Notes under the pieces: generated by a model
What the model was told of the DNA's origin: nothing
The model's database searches: none
Seen by the model: the letters and a program-made list of their open reading frames with translations, nothing else
Source: UBA57 sp963577725
GTDB lineage: Archaea; Thermoproteota; Nitrososphaeria; Nitrososphaerales; UBA57
Length of the DNA stretch: 64,000 nucleotides
Direction: 5' to 3'
Assembly (NCBI GenBank): GCA_047517285.1
Contig: JAKZTE010000001.1
Location: forward strand, 55,759 to 119,758
Part shown: piece after piece, positions 9,496 to 18,665 of the stretch
Layout of the letters: every line of letters begins with the position of its first letter
Numbering within the stretch: position 1 is the first letter of the stretch
Translations under genes and position numbers: made by a program

Positions 9496-9597
9496 GGGCC
9501 ATTAGCTCAGCTTGGTTAGAGTATAACACGGCAAAAGCGTTCGACTGATAATGTTTCAGACATCGAAAGGCCGAGAGTTCAAATCTCCCATGGCCCA
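9496..9597 (+). tRNA. tRNA-Ile (GAU) with two inferred introns
   Basis: Acceptor GGGCCAT pairs with ATGGCCC, D stem GCTC/GAGT, anticodon stem TTCGA/TCGAA with loop CTGATA-A, T loop TTCAAAT, discriminator A. The gene is 102 nt against 75 needed. About 11 extra nt follow position 37 (canonical site), and about 16 extra nt lie between the D stem and the anticodon stem near position 26. The T stem has one A-C mismatch. Exact splice points need bulge-helix-bulge modelling. Confidence 0.78.
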
Positions 9598-9640
9598 CTA
9601 TTATTATAAATCTCGATATAATAGAACTATGTGATATATG

Positions 9641-9913
9641 ATGACGGAAAAAGATAATGAAAATCAAGAGCTTCTGAATAAGGCCACTGTTATTCTCTTA
9701 TCCGTATCAGATAATCCAAGTACTCCACGAAATATACGTAAATTGATTAAAGATTCAATTGACACCCTTAAAGATGAGTCACTTAGTGTAGGTGTTCGAG
9801 CTGCAAATGCCATTAGTATGCTTGAAGATGTCTCTCAAGACCCCAATATTCCATCATTTTCTCGTGTAACTATTTGGAGTGCTGTTAGTAGCTTAGAAAG
9901 TATAAGAGACTAA
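9641..9913 (+). CDS. UPF0147 family protein
   Basis: A roughly 91-residue all-helical protein with the family pattern: LSVSDNPSTPRNIRK, a central helix with VRAANAISMLEDVSQDPN, and the tail PSFSRVTIWSAVSSLESI. UPF0147 is an archaeal family of unknown function, found widely in Thaumarchaeota and Euryarchaeota. Two ATG codons are adjacent (9638 and 9641). It stands between tRNA-Ile and the PEPCK-like gene in the same direction. Confidence 0.85.
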   Translation: MTEKDNENQELLNKATVILLSVSDNPSTPRNIRKLIKDSIDTLKDESLSVGVRAANAISMLEDVSQDPNIPSFSRVTIWSAVSSLESIRD

Positions 9914-9960
9914 CATAAAAAAATAAGAGTTTATTAGTCTTAACTTTTCAAATAATCATA

Positions 9961-12042
9961 ATGAGTCAAATAACTAAGTTAAACCTTGATGATTTTATTC
10001 AAGGTCAATTTAAGAATAACACTGAAATGGTAGTTCGTCTTAATGATGGATCTATTATATTTGTAGACGAACAAGCCCTTGACAAAAACAAAATGAGTGA
10101 CGAGGGTTGCCCCGTTAAAACCTTTGGAGTTAGGTATCGCGTTATGAGTGATGATATGAAAACTGTTACTGCTAAATACCTTATTCCTAATGAAGTTCTA
10201 AGTCTTGCTAAAACAAGAGGAAAAGAATTTGCTGGTATAAAACTTCCTGTGGGTATTCTAACAAATGATCAAACTCCAAAGTTTGGCGTTTGGCTAAAAA
10301 TTTATCCAAACTTCCAACAAATCGGAACAAACGATCGTGGTGAAATAGTATTACGTGATCGAAAAGATTTCCAACCCATGACTGGTGCAGTAATTAATTC
10401 AAATAACACCATTATAATGGGCCGAGCAGAACGTCTTGTTACACGTCTATCTAAAGAAGATAGTTCTCTAGATTGTACCGAAGCAGATGCTTGGTTGAAG
10501 GCATTTGAAATTCTTGACGATACAGCTACCCTAACTCGCGACTATCTATGCGCTGGTATTAAATACCGCCATGAAGGAAATGCACCTTATCTAAATATAA
10601 CTACTGAAGTTAATTTCTTTGATATCCAAGACAAAGAAATGCTTGATCTCAGGAGCACTATCCAATCTAGATTTGATAAAATCAATCGAACTATTCCTAA
10701 TGTTAAGATTAGATCAGTTATCAATCTTCCAAAAACCGAAGAGGATTTCAAATCAATACTTTCTAAACTACAAGAAAAAGGCTCTTCCGCAAAAGAACTA
10801 GGTTTGCCTGAATCTTATTCTGATTCACGATTCTACGATCCAAAGAATAATACAATTGCATCATCAAACTTTGTACTATTCGTACCATTGGCAGACTTAC
10901 CTGACGAGATTACAATCACAACAATTAATACTGATTATCATGGTGAAGTAAAGTCTCGTGGTGTATTATCCCCATTGATGGCAATATTATCTCTTGTAAA
11001 CGTTATTTCTGCACATGCAGGATCAGGTGTTTTAAGCCAAAATGGAACTGCTACTACATTTACAGGTCCTACAGGCACTGGTAAAACCACTGCAACGTCA
11101 TTCTTTGCTGAAAAGAATGAAAAGTTTCGAAGACAAGAATTACGTCGCAGATACGAAATCATTCTTAAAAAACAACATTCTGACCTTTCTGATAGCGACT
11201 TCCAAGTAAAAGTTGACGAAGTAGTTGCAGGAGTTGGTATCTTATGCCAAGAAGACTGGATTGAAATTGCAGAAGGAGATGATGGTAAATGGTCATTCTG
11301 GCCAACTGAAAAATCTATGTATGCACGAACTGGAGGTTTCCCAGGATTAGATTTCATTCTAATTGAAAATGAACCTATGCTCGAAAATGCATTAGCAGAC
11401 TTCGGTGCATCCGGCTGTAAAAAATACCTTGGTAAAGTCACACACGAATTCTTCCCTGAAAGAATTTTCTATGAACCAAGTTGGGGTCATTTACTGTATG
11501 ATCGATCTTCAAGACCAATCTCTGCACATGTATTTCTTGAAAGAAATGCTGACTTAGATTTCTTTGCAAAACGAGTTAGTGCAAAAGAAGCTGTTGAATA
11601 CTTACTTGTAGGAAGAACTCCATCAGGTAAATATGAACCTATGTACAATGCATATCCTGACTTCAGTGGTTTCCTTATGGAACATGGAATAATCGGCCCT
11701 AAACTTGTTGAAGCATACGCTAAAGCAAAAGCAGGAGATTATTCTGTAATTGGCGCTGGTGATGCATCTACTGGCAAAGCAGTATTTGAAAAGCTAGATA
11801 TTCAATTACGACTTTGGGAAAAGAGCTGTGAAGTCACGCCTCCATTCATCGTCAATGGAGCACCTGGACTCTTTATCACACAGGACGTTAATTGGTTGCT
11901 CTCCGAGATGCCAGATATATTCGACAATTGGAAACACGTTACCTTGGATGACTACAAAGCCTTCATGGAAAAGGAATTCGGCGTAACTTACGGTCCAAAA
12001 GGCGAATGGACTCATTTGAAAAAATTCAATATTGAATATTAG
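9961..12042 (+). CDS. PEP carboxykinase-like protein, ATP-type P-loop, enlarged
   Basis: A 693-residue protein whose second half resembles ATP-dependent PEP carboxykinase. It has a kinase-1 P-loop GPTGTGKTTATSFF (about residues 362-375), a kinase-2-like QEDW segment followed by a W-F-W stretch, and the motif pair YARTGGF ... ENEPMLENAL, which parallels YAKTxNL ... ALLENV of bacterial ATP-PEPCK. ATP-PEPCKs are normally 520-540 residues, so this protein carries about 150 extra residues, and the arginine-rich substrate pocket cannot be confirmed by eye. PEPCK would interconvert oxaloacetate and PEP. The alternative is a PEPCK-fold kinase of other specificity. It is alone, convergent with htpX. 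Confidence 0.62.
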   Translation: MSQITKLNLDDFIQGQFKNNTEMVVRLNDGSIIFVDEQALDKNKMSDEGCPVKTFGVRYRVMSDDMKTVTAKYLIPNEVLSLAKTRGKEFAGIKLPVGILTNDQTPKFGVWLKIYPNFQQIGTNDRGEIVLRDRKDFQPMTGAVINSNNTIIMGRAERLVTRLSKEDSSLDCTEADAWLKAFEILDDTATLTRDYLCAGIKYRHEGNAPYLNITTEVNFFDIQDKEMLDLRSTIQSRFDKINRTIPNVKIRSVINLPKTEEDFKSILSKLQEKGSSAKELGLPESYSDSRFYDPKNNTIASSNFVLFVPLADLPDEITITTINTDYHGEVKSRGVLSPLMAILSLVNVISAHAGSGVLSQNGTATTFTGPTGTGKTTATSFFAEKNEKFRRQELRRRYEIILKKQHSDLSDSDFQVKVDEVVAGVGILCQEDWIEIAEGDDGKWSFWPTEKSMYARTGGFPGLDFILIENEPMLENALADFGASGCKKYLGKVTHEFFPERIFYEPSWGHLLYDRSSRPISAHVFLERNADLDFFAKRVSAKEAVEYLLVGRTPSGKYEPMYNAYPDFSGFLMEHGIIGPKLVEAYAKAKAGDYSVIGAGDASTGKAVFEKLDIQLRLWEKSCEVTPPFIVNGAPGLFITQDVNWLLSEMPDIFDNWKHVTLDDYKAFMEKEFGVTYGPKGEWTHLKKFNIEY

Positions 12043-12049
12043 GAAAGAT

Positions 12050-13060
12050 CTATTTCTTTCCTAAAGCATTCAATCTCTTCGTGATATTTGGATGTGTACT
12101 CAAAAGTTCAAGGAGATGCTCCTTGAACGAAATTTCTTTTTTTGCATATTTCTCTACCAGTTCTCTATCGGATAATTTAATTTTAGATTTTTGAAGAGAT
12201 ACGATGTTTTTATGCGAAGAATCTGGATTACTTATCATTAATGTATTAAATCCAGAAATTTTCATATCTTTGTGTTTTTTTAACCTTAATTCTTCCTGAC
12301 TTTCAACAATTTTTACCAAGCCTTCTTGTAATTTTCTTCCGCCTTCCTTTACATGTTGTCTTGCAAACATATCTGCATAATCTTCTCTTCTACGACCTAA
12401 AGACTTGCACACTAAACCTAAAATAAACGCTCCAATAATTGCCGCAAATGCTATTGCAAGCGTTCCTCCACTGTTTCTTCTGTTGAACATTGAACTCCAA
12501 ATCAAGCTATGTCCAAGAGTTGTAAGTATAGCTGGTAAAAATGTCGCTACCATCATAACGTCAACGTCTCTATTTTTTATATGGCCTAATTCATGTCCTA
12601 TTATTGCTTCTATTTCTTCAAGTTCAATAGGATGACTCTTCATGCCCGATATTAATCCTTGTGTTATGGCTATTCTTTTTCCATATTTTGGTGAACCATA
12701 TGCAAATGCATTTGGTACTTTAATATCTGAATACATGATTTTTGGAACTGGCATATTTGCACTCTTGCAAATTCTTTCTACTGTCTCGTAAATCCATTGT
12801 CCACTAACACTCTTTATTTCAGGATTATCACAGGATATAGTATCTGTTTTTTTTAATTCTCTAACTTTGTACTGCTTTTCTACAAATTTTGGTCCATAGA
12901 TCCACTGAATAAAATGAAAAATACCTACCAAAACAATTATGAACCATATATTATACGTTCCTCCTAACATCAATAGAATTATTGAAAAAATTAATGTTGA
13001 TAACCCAATTAATAATCCCATCGTACCTAAAATCGTTAATTGTAATTTCAATAGTCTCAT
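12050..13060 (-). CDS. htpX: HtpX-like M48 membrane zinc metalloprotease
   Basis: A 336-residue integral membrane protease of the M48B family, which degrades misfolded membrane proteins. Two N-terminal membrane helices (about residues 8-32 and 37-55) precede the zinc site H156-E-L-G-H160. A further hydrophobic segment lies around residues 170-215, and the later glutamate that completes the metal site is plausible in GRRREDYADMFA. It ends 8 bp from the convergent PEPCK-like gene. Confidence 0.9.
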   Translation of the reverse strand: MRLLKLQLTILGTMGLLIGLSTLIFSIILLMLGGTYNIWFIIVLVGIFHFIQWIYGPKFVEKQYKVRELKKTDTISCDNPEIKSVSGQWIYETVERICKSANMPVPKIMYSDIKVPNAFAYGSPKYGKRIAITQGLISGMKSHPIELEEIEAIIGHELGHIKNRDVDVMMVATFLPAILTTLGHSLIWSSMFNRRNSGGTLAIAFAAIIGAFILGLVCKSLGRRREDYADMFARQHVKEGGRKLQEGLVKIVESQEELRLKKHKDMKISGFNTLMISNPDSSHKNIVSLQKSKIKLSDRELVEKYAKKEISFKEHLLELLSTHPNITKRLNALGKK

Positions 13061-13090
13061 ACTAATTACTCATCTTGTTCTAAATTATAT

Positions 13091-13966
13091 CTATTCCTTG
13101 AATCCGTAATACCTTGCTACAAATGAACCTAGTATCATTAATGATATCGAGAATCCTGCAAGTACTTGAAAATCAAAAATTACATTGCTGGTTATCTCTC
13201 CAGTAATGAATAAAGTTCTAGTTAGATCTGCTGAATATGTTATAGGGTTTACTCTAGCAATTGTTTGTAGCCAGTCTGGCATAAATGAGATTGGGAACAA
13301 TGCCCCACTTGCAAATAATAAAGGAAGGTTAACTAGGTTCGCGACTGCAATTAATGTCTCCCATTTTCTCATTCTCAAGGCCATTGCTGTAAATAAGCAT
13401 GCAAATCCTGTCGCTAACATAAATAATGAAACAAACACAACTACAATAATTGTAATATTGAGTTTAGCAAGTACTAATCCTCCAGGAATCAATGATGCTA
13501 TGATGAATACAAGCGAACATTGAATTAACGCTTTGATAACTGTTGAAAAAACCTTTGCATAGTATATTGAACTTCTTGGTATCGGTGCAACTAGTAGCTT
13601 ATCCAGAAAACCAAATCTTCTATCCCATATTACTGAACTTCCACTAAATGCCGAAGAGAATAATATTAATGTCGATAGAACTCCACCTGTTAAATATGTT
13701 AAATAATTAGGCGCACCCTGAAATGTTTGCTCAAGAATCAAATTACTTGAATTGGCAAAAAACTCTTTTATCCCCATGACAACTTCAGGAGGCATATTCT
13801 CTGAAAATGTTAGGTTTTCAAATGAAATTATCTTTGTTGGATTAAATGAATTTCCAAACAAAGCTATCCAAACCACTGGTTGAATTAATGCCGAAAAAAT
13901 CAACGCCGGTACTTTATACCATTTTTCTAATTCACGTTTTACTAGTACCCATGTCTCAATAATCAT
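13091..13966 (-). CDS. ABC-2 type exporter permease
   Basis: A 291-residue permease with six hydrophobic segments and a long extracytoplasmic loop after the first, typical of the DrrB/NodJ class of ABC-2 exporters (motifs around SSVIWDRRFGFLDKLLVAP and FASGALFPISFMP). It starts directly at the end of the ATPase gene (13967), so the two form one transporter. Substrate is unknown; drugs, lipids or polysaccharide precursors are the usual cargo of this class. Confidence 0.86.
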   Translation of the reverse strand: MIIETWVLVKRELEKWYKVPALIFSALIQPVVWIALFGNSFNPTKIISFENLTFSENMPPEVVMGIKEFFANSSNLILEQTFQGAPNYLTYLTGGVLSTLILFSSAFSGSSVIWDRRFGFLDKLLVAPIPRSSIYYAKVFSTVIKALIQCSLVFIIASLIPGGLVLAKLNITIIVVVFVSLFMLATGFACLFTAMALRMRKWETLIAVANLVNLPLLFASGALFPISFMPDWLQTIARVNPITYSADLTRTLFITGEITSNVIFDFQVLAGFSISLMILGSFVARYYGFKE

Positions 13967-14956
13967 TTATCTCGCCTTCCATAGTCTCTGCATTGCAGCC
14001 TTATCGCTAAAACCTGTCCCTGTATCTCGTAATGATCTTCCTGTATATTCTAGAAATACTTCATCTAACGATGGCTTAGAGAGTGCCACAGTCTTTACAT
14101 TAATCTTGTTTGCTTTGCAAATTTCTAGTATTAACGGCAATACTTCATCCCCTTTATTCGTCTTAATTCGAAGTTTCTGTCCAACCGTGTCAATCTTTTC
14201 TACAGAATTTAATTCAGATATTAATTCCTTAGCTTTCACATTGTCGTCTACTGATATTTCTATCATATCTCCACCTAATTTCTGTTTCAGATTTGATGGT
14301 GTGTCTTCTACTAAGATCTTACCCTGGTCAATAATTGCTATCCTATCACACAGTAAATCAGCTTCTTCCAAATAATGTGTTGTAATAAAAATTGTCAAAC
14401 CATTTTCCTTATTCAATTTCTTAAGATAGTCCCAAATTACTGAACGTGTTTGAATATCTAGACCTAAAGTTGGTTCATCTAGAAATAATACTTTTGGATT
14501 ATGTATTAATCCGATAATTAATTCCAATCTCTTTCTCATTCCACCTGAGTAAGTTGATACGTCTCGTTCAGCAGCATCTTTCAGACCTACCAATTTTAAT
14601 AACTCATCTGCTCGTTCTTTTGCAATTTTATCAGGAACACGATATAATTTTGCAGATAATAGTAAATTCGTCATTCCTTTTAGATCATCGTCTAATGTTA
14701 ATGCTTGCGGTACAATTCCTATGGACCTTCTTACAGAATCAGGTTTTTTTCTAACATCAAACGTAGCTATATTTACTTGACCATTAGTAGGCTGCAATAA
14801 AGTTGTCAAAACTTTAATTGTTGTGGTCTTTCCTGCACCATTTGGCCCTAAAAAACCAAAAATCTCGCCTTCCTTTACATGAAATGATATGTTATCTACT
14901 GCAACTATCTCTTTATCAAAAACTTTACTCAAATTCTCTACTTGTACTATCTCCAT
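13967..14956 (-). CDS. ABC exporter ATP-binding protein, DrrA type
   Basis: A 329-residue ATPase with Walker A GPNGAGKTTT (about residues 37-46), signature YSGGMRKRLE, Walker B VLFLDEPTLGLD and an H-loop TTHYLEEAD. The C-terminal ~100 residues form the regulatory domain typical of daunorubicin-resistance (DrrA-like) ATPases, with the SKPSLDEVFL motif. It is encoded directly before its permease. One of three separate ABC-2 systems in this window. Confidence 0.92.
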   Translation of the reverse strand: MEIVQVENLSKVFDKEIVAVDNISFHVKEGEIFGFLGPNGAGKTTTIKVLTTLLQPTNGQVNIATFDVRKKPDSVRRSIGIVPQALTLDDDLKGMTNLLLSAKLYRVPDKIAKERADELLKLVGLKDAAERDVSTYSGGMRKRLELIIGLIHNPKVLFLDEPTLGLDIQTRSVIWDYLKKLNKENGLTIFITTHYLEEADLLCDRIAIIDQGKILVEDTPSNLKQKLGGDMIEISVDDNVKAKELISELNSVEKIDTVGQKLRIKTNKGDEVLPLILEICKANKINVKTVALSKPSLDEVFLEYTGRSLRDTGTGFSDKAAMQRLWKAR

Positions 14957-15010
14957 ATCATATCTCTGATGTTAGATTAATAAATAATCTTTCTGTCGGA
15001 TAATATACTA

Positions 15011-16138
15011 ATGCATAGCGAATTTATAATTCTTGGCGCAGGAATTTCAGGTATAAGTACTTCGTACTTTCTTGAAAAATCAGGTTTTAGTTCTATTGTT
15101 TTGGATATTAGTAATCCATTATCTGGCTCTGGTTCAACAATGAAATCCGCAGGTATTATATCTCATTTCTTCCCTTTCAAAGAAGAAATTAAAGCAGTTT
15201 CTAATAGTCTAAAATTTTATGACGAAATAATTAATGACTCATCGGAAAATATCTCTTATAACAATTCTGGCCTACTTGCTTTTTGCCACAATTCTGATAA
15301 AGAAACTCTGTCTCAATTCTTAGATGTTATGAAATCTTCAAATGCGGATTACTCATTATTTGACTCAAAGGAACTCAGCGATATCTATCCAATGCTCTCT
15401 ATGCCTTCTGATGAAATTGCTGTTCTCTCTAAGAACAGTGGTTATTATAATATTGATCACTTATTTCCTATTATTCTCAAACAATTAAAGTCCAAAAATA
15501 TTAATTTCTTTAATAATATTGAAATTAAAACTATTAAACGCCAGAACTATTTCACATTTCATACCAATCATGGTATATTCACATCTGATAAAGTAATAAT
15601 TACTGGTGGAGCCTGGTCTAATAAAATTGCAAATATGTTTAATTGTACTATTAACTTTGATACATATTCTACTCAAGCAGCTATTTTCTCAATTCCTCAA
15701 GCATCTGATAACAATCTCTCATCGTTACCAATTCTGTATAAAATGAGTAATGGCGTTTATGGTAGACCTGTTTCCTCTTCGTCATTCTTATTTGGCGATG
15801 GTTCTACAAAATATTCTGGCGATCCTGATAACTTTAAATTTGAAAACGATAAAAATTTTCTTGAATATATACTCCAGCAAGCAAATACCTTTTTCCCTGA
15901 TCAAAAAATAGGCCCTATTCAAAAAAACTGGTCTGGATTATATACCTCTAGTGAAGATTCAAGACCATTAATTGGTAAATTGGACGACGATCTATTCTTT
16001 TTAGGATGTTTTAACGGACTTGGAATAATGCTTGCTCCAGGCTGCTCCAAATTATTAGTAGATCATATTACCAAAAACATAATCAACGATGATTTTTCTT
16101 CTTTCAATATTCAACGTTTTAACAATAATAATATATGA
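15011..16138 (+). CDS. FAD-dependent amine/glycine oxidase-like oxidoreductase
   Basis: A 375-residue member of the DAO family (glycine oxidase, sarcosine oxidase beta, D-amino-acid dehydrogenase). The N-terminal FAD-binding Rossmann motif is GAGISGISTSYFLEKSG (about residues 8-24), and the second FAD contact lies in DSRPLIGKLDDDLFFLGCFNGLGIMLAPG near the C-terminus. Family members oxidise a C-N bond of a small amine or amino acid; the substrate cannot be told. It is divergent from the DrrA-type ATPase and followed 21 bp later by an unknown gene in the same direction. Confidence 0.8.
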   Translation: MHSEFIILGAGISGISTSYFLEKSGFSSIVLDISNPLSGSGSTMKSAGIISHFFPFKEEIKAVSNSLKFYDEIINDSSENISYNNSGLLAFCHNSDKETLSQFLDVMKSSNADYSLFDSKELSDIYPMLSMPSDEIAVLSKNSGYYNIDHLFPIILKQLKSKNINFFNNIEIKTIKRQNYFTFHTNHGIFTSDKVIITGGAWSNKIANMFNCTINFDTYSTQAAIFSIPQASDNNLSSLPILYKMSNGVYGRPVSSSSFLFGDGSTKYSGDPDNFKFENDKNFLEYILQQANTFFPDQKIGPIQKNWSGLYTSSEDSRPLIGKLDDDLFFLGCFNGLGIMLAPGCSKLLVDHITKNIINDDFSSFNIQRFNNNNI

Positions 16139-16159
16139 GCAATTGTATACAATATTATA

Positions 16160-16615
16160 ATGATAAAAATTGTTCAAGATCTTTATGTTACTGAATTAAC
16201 AATCTCAAATGTTTCCAATGCTCCATTCATCATTGACGCAGTGGGTAGTTATCCGAATAAATTAATTGTAAATGACGAGATTCTCCAATCCTGGAGTATT
16301 GAACCTGACCGCACGCTTATAGGAAAAAATCTAATTATCACTCTTGAACCATTAGAAAAGTCGGAAGACGATGTCAATTCTCTACAAATCAATCATCTTG
16401 AAAAAGTGACTAGAAGACGTTATAGATATTTATCTGAACCATCATTTCTTGAAGAACTCGAATTCATTCTATCTTGCATTTCGCCTAGGGTGAAATCTGA
16501 GCCAAATCCATGCCCAAACTATCAAATTAAATTATCAATCAAAGAATCTGACTATCTCGAATTATATGAATTGTCTGCAGCTACTTTACTAAAAATCAGT
16601 TGCCAGATTAAGTAA
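16160..16615 (+). CDS. Hypothetical protein
   Basis: A 151-residue soluble protein with mixed alpha/beta predicted character, no membrane segment and no cofactor motif. A basic patch (TRRRYRYLSEPSFLEELEF) and a C-terminal amphipathic helix are the only notable parts. It is 21 bp downstream of the oxidoreductase, probably in one transcript, and its end overlaps the convergent PAC2 gene by 8 bp. I do not recognise it. Confidence 0.5.
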   Translation: MIKIVQDLYVTELTISNVSNAPFIIDAVGSYPNKLIVNDEILQSWSIEPDRTLIGKNLIITLEPLEKSEDDVNSLQINHLEKVTRRRYRYLSEPSFLEELEFILSCISPRVKSEPNPCPNYQIKLSIKESDYLELYELSAATLLKISCQIK

Positions 16616-17360
16616 TATATCCGCTTACTTTCTTCTCAGAATCCTCAATAATTTTAGATTCCAAGCTAGTTTGTAGTTTTTTCAATCGTTTCTCTTCACT
16701 TGACAAAGCACGCAGATTAGGTTTAATTCCTGTTATTACTGTTAAAACTTTAATCAATTCTTTTGCAGCACTAATATCTGGAAACTCTCCTTTTGTTTCA
16801 GCATATATTCCAAAACCCTTCATCTTACTATCCTTCGCCAAAGATACTAAAATTCCATTCATTCCTATTATATTACTTTCTTTCATATTTTCTATTCCAA
16901 ATTCTTGTAAATCCTTTAATAATGATTCCGAAATAGCTGCACCATAAATTTTTGGTGGTATGGATAAATCGTTTGTAATTAAACCACCTATGGCATATAC
17001 TGTTTTACAACCTAAGCCTTTTACGAACTTTAATAAATCTCTTGAAACATTATATTGACCTTCAGGTGTTTCAGATTGAGCATCTCCCGTAAAAATTAAC
17101 AAATCGTTTTTACCTTTCTTATAATAGAATTCAAATTTCAATGGCTCAATAGTTCCATCTTCATTTACAATTGTTTGTGCAGGTAAATGAGAAGAATACA
17201 TGTCCGCAAATTTTTCTGCCTTTATTCCTTTTGCAAAATGGTAGCTCGCAATTTTACCCACAAATCCCGAATCAGGTAATCCACAAATCAATATTGGATT
17301 CTTTAGTTTTATCTTCGTTCTTTTTACTATCTCAACATCCTTCATATCATAGTCTATCAT
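16608..17360 (-). CDS. PAC2 family proteasome assembly chaperone-like protein
   Basis: A 250-residue PAC2-family protein (archaeal PbaA/PbaB relatives). The N-terminal ICGLPDSGFVGKIAS and the downstream YAIGGLITNDLSIPPKIYGAA are hallmarks of the fold. The C-terminal ~35 residues are a charged helix, as in archaeal homologues that interact with proteasome or PAN-like components. Archaeal members have been linked to proteasome-related assembly, but their exact role is unsettled. Convergent overlap of 8 bp with the preceding gene. Confidence 0.85.
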   Translation of the reverse strand: MIDYDMKDVEIVKRTKIKLKNPILICGLPDSGFVGKIASYHFAKGIKAEKFADMYSSHLPAQTIVNEDGTIEPLKFEFYYKKGKNDLLIFTGDAQSETPEGQYNVSRDLLKFVKGLGCKTVYAIGGLITNDLSIPPKIYGAAISESLLKDLQEFGIENMKESNIIGMNGILVSLAKDSKMKGFGIYAETKGEFPDISAAKELIKVLTVITGIKPNLRALSSEEKRLKKLQTSLESKIIEDSEKKVSGYIT

Positions 17361-17440
17361 AAAGAAATAAAAAAACCTGTCTCATCTCATCCTAAAATTA
17401 CCCATATTTACTTATCTATAACTATATTGAAGTAGAAGTA

Positions 17441-18664
17441 ATGGTAGATTTTAATATCGATTTATCAATAAAAGATGTAAAAAAAGCACAAGCTGCACTC
17501 TCTACTGTTGTCAAGGAAACTCCATTGGATTATTCTAACACACTATCACAACTCACTGATTCTCAAGTATATCTTAAACTCGAAAACCTTCAAAAGACCG
17601 GTTCCTTCAAGGTTCGAGGAGCATATTGGAAAATGCTTAATGTTGATCGATCTGTTGCCAAAAGTGTTGTAGCTGCTTCTGCAGGTAACCACGCACAAGG
17701 AACTGCATATGCTGCGTCTCATCTTGATATTCCTTGTACTATTGTTATGCCCGAGAATGCATCTACTACTAAAGTTGCAGCTACATCTGGTTATGGCGCT
17801 TCAATTCTTTTATCAGGTTCCAATTATGACGAATCTTATTCTGCAGCGGAAGACTTTGCAAAGAAACATTCTGCCACTATGATTCATCCTTTTGATGATC
17901 CTTTTGTCATCGCTGGTCAAGGAACAGTTGGCTTAGAAATTGTTGAGTCTTTCAAAGACGTTGACATAATAATTGCTGCCGTAGGAGGCGGAGGTTTAAT
18001 TAGCGGTTTATGCGTTGCACTAAAAGAGAAATACCCTCAAATAAAAATTATTGGTGTTCAAGCTTCCAACTCAGCTTCTATGGTGGAATCAAAGAAAAAT
18101 CGTAAACTTACTACTATTCAATCTCATTTTACTATTGCTGATGGAATTGATGTAAAAACTCCAGGCAAACTCACTTTTGATATTGTTAAAAAGCACGTTG
18201 ATAAATTGATTACTGTTAGCGACGTTGAAATTGCCGAAGCTATGTTCCTCTTACTGGAACGTGGTCGAATAGTTTCTGAACCAGCTGGAGCTGCACCTGT
18301 CGCAGGTTTATTATCGGGTCAATTATCTGTAAAAGGAAAAAATGTCGTTCCTATTATCTGCGGAGGTAATGTGGATATGTCTCTAATGAATAAGCTGGTT
18401 ACCCGTGGTTTAATCAGCGCTGGTAGAATTGTTCGTATGATAGTAGGTTTGACTGATAAGCCTGGTGCACTCAAAGACGTCCTTGATGTTATTGGATCCA
18501 GAAATGCAAATATTCTAGACGTTCAAGTAGATAGATTTTATAAAAAAATTGGTTTAGGTCCTGTTGAAGTTCTCATTAGCATGGAAACAAAAAGTAAGGA
18601 ACATACAAAAGAAATGCTCAAGACTCTTAAACAACAAGGATTTACATACAGATTAATAGAATAA
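17441..18664 (+). CDS. ilvA: Threonine ammonia-lyase (threonine dehydratase)
   Basis: PLP enzyme that deaminates threonine (and serine) to 2-oxobutyrate, used in isoleucine synthesis or threonine catabolism. The PLP lysine is K57 in KTGSFKVRGA; the phosphate-binding glycine loop is GGGGLISG; a further cofactor contact is CGGNVD. The C-terminal ~75 residues (MIVGLTDKPGALKDVLDVI) form a single ACT domain, giving a 407-residue enzyme of the short, allosteric type. It is a monocistronic gene, divergent from the PAC2 gene. Confidence 0.93.
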   Translation: MVDFNIDLSIKDVKKAQAALSTVVKETPLDYSNTLSQLTDSQVYLKLENLQKTGSFKVRGAYWKMLNVDRSVAKSVVAASAGNHAQGTAYAASHLDIPCTIVMPENASTTKVAATSGYGASILLSGSNYDESYSAAEDFAKKHSATMIHPFDDPFVIAGQGTVGLEIVESFKDVDIIIAAVGGGGLISGLCVALKEKYPQIKIIGVQASNSASMVESKKNRKLTTIQSHFTIADGIDVKTPGKLTFDIVKKHVDKLITVSDVEIAEAMFLLLERGRIVSEPAGAAPVAGLLSGQLSVKGKNVVPIICGGNVDMSLMNKLVTRGLISAGRIVRMIVGLTDKPGALKDVLDVIGSRNANILDVQVDRFYKKIGLGPVEVLISMETKSKEHTKEMLKTLKQQGFTYRLIE

Positions 18665-18665
18665 T

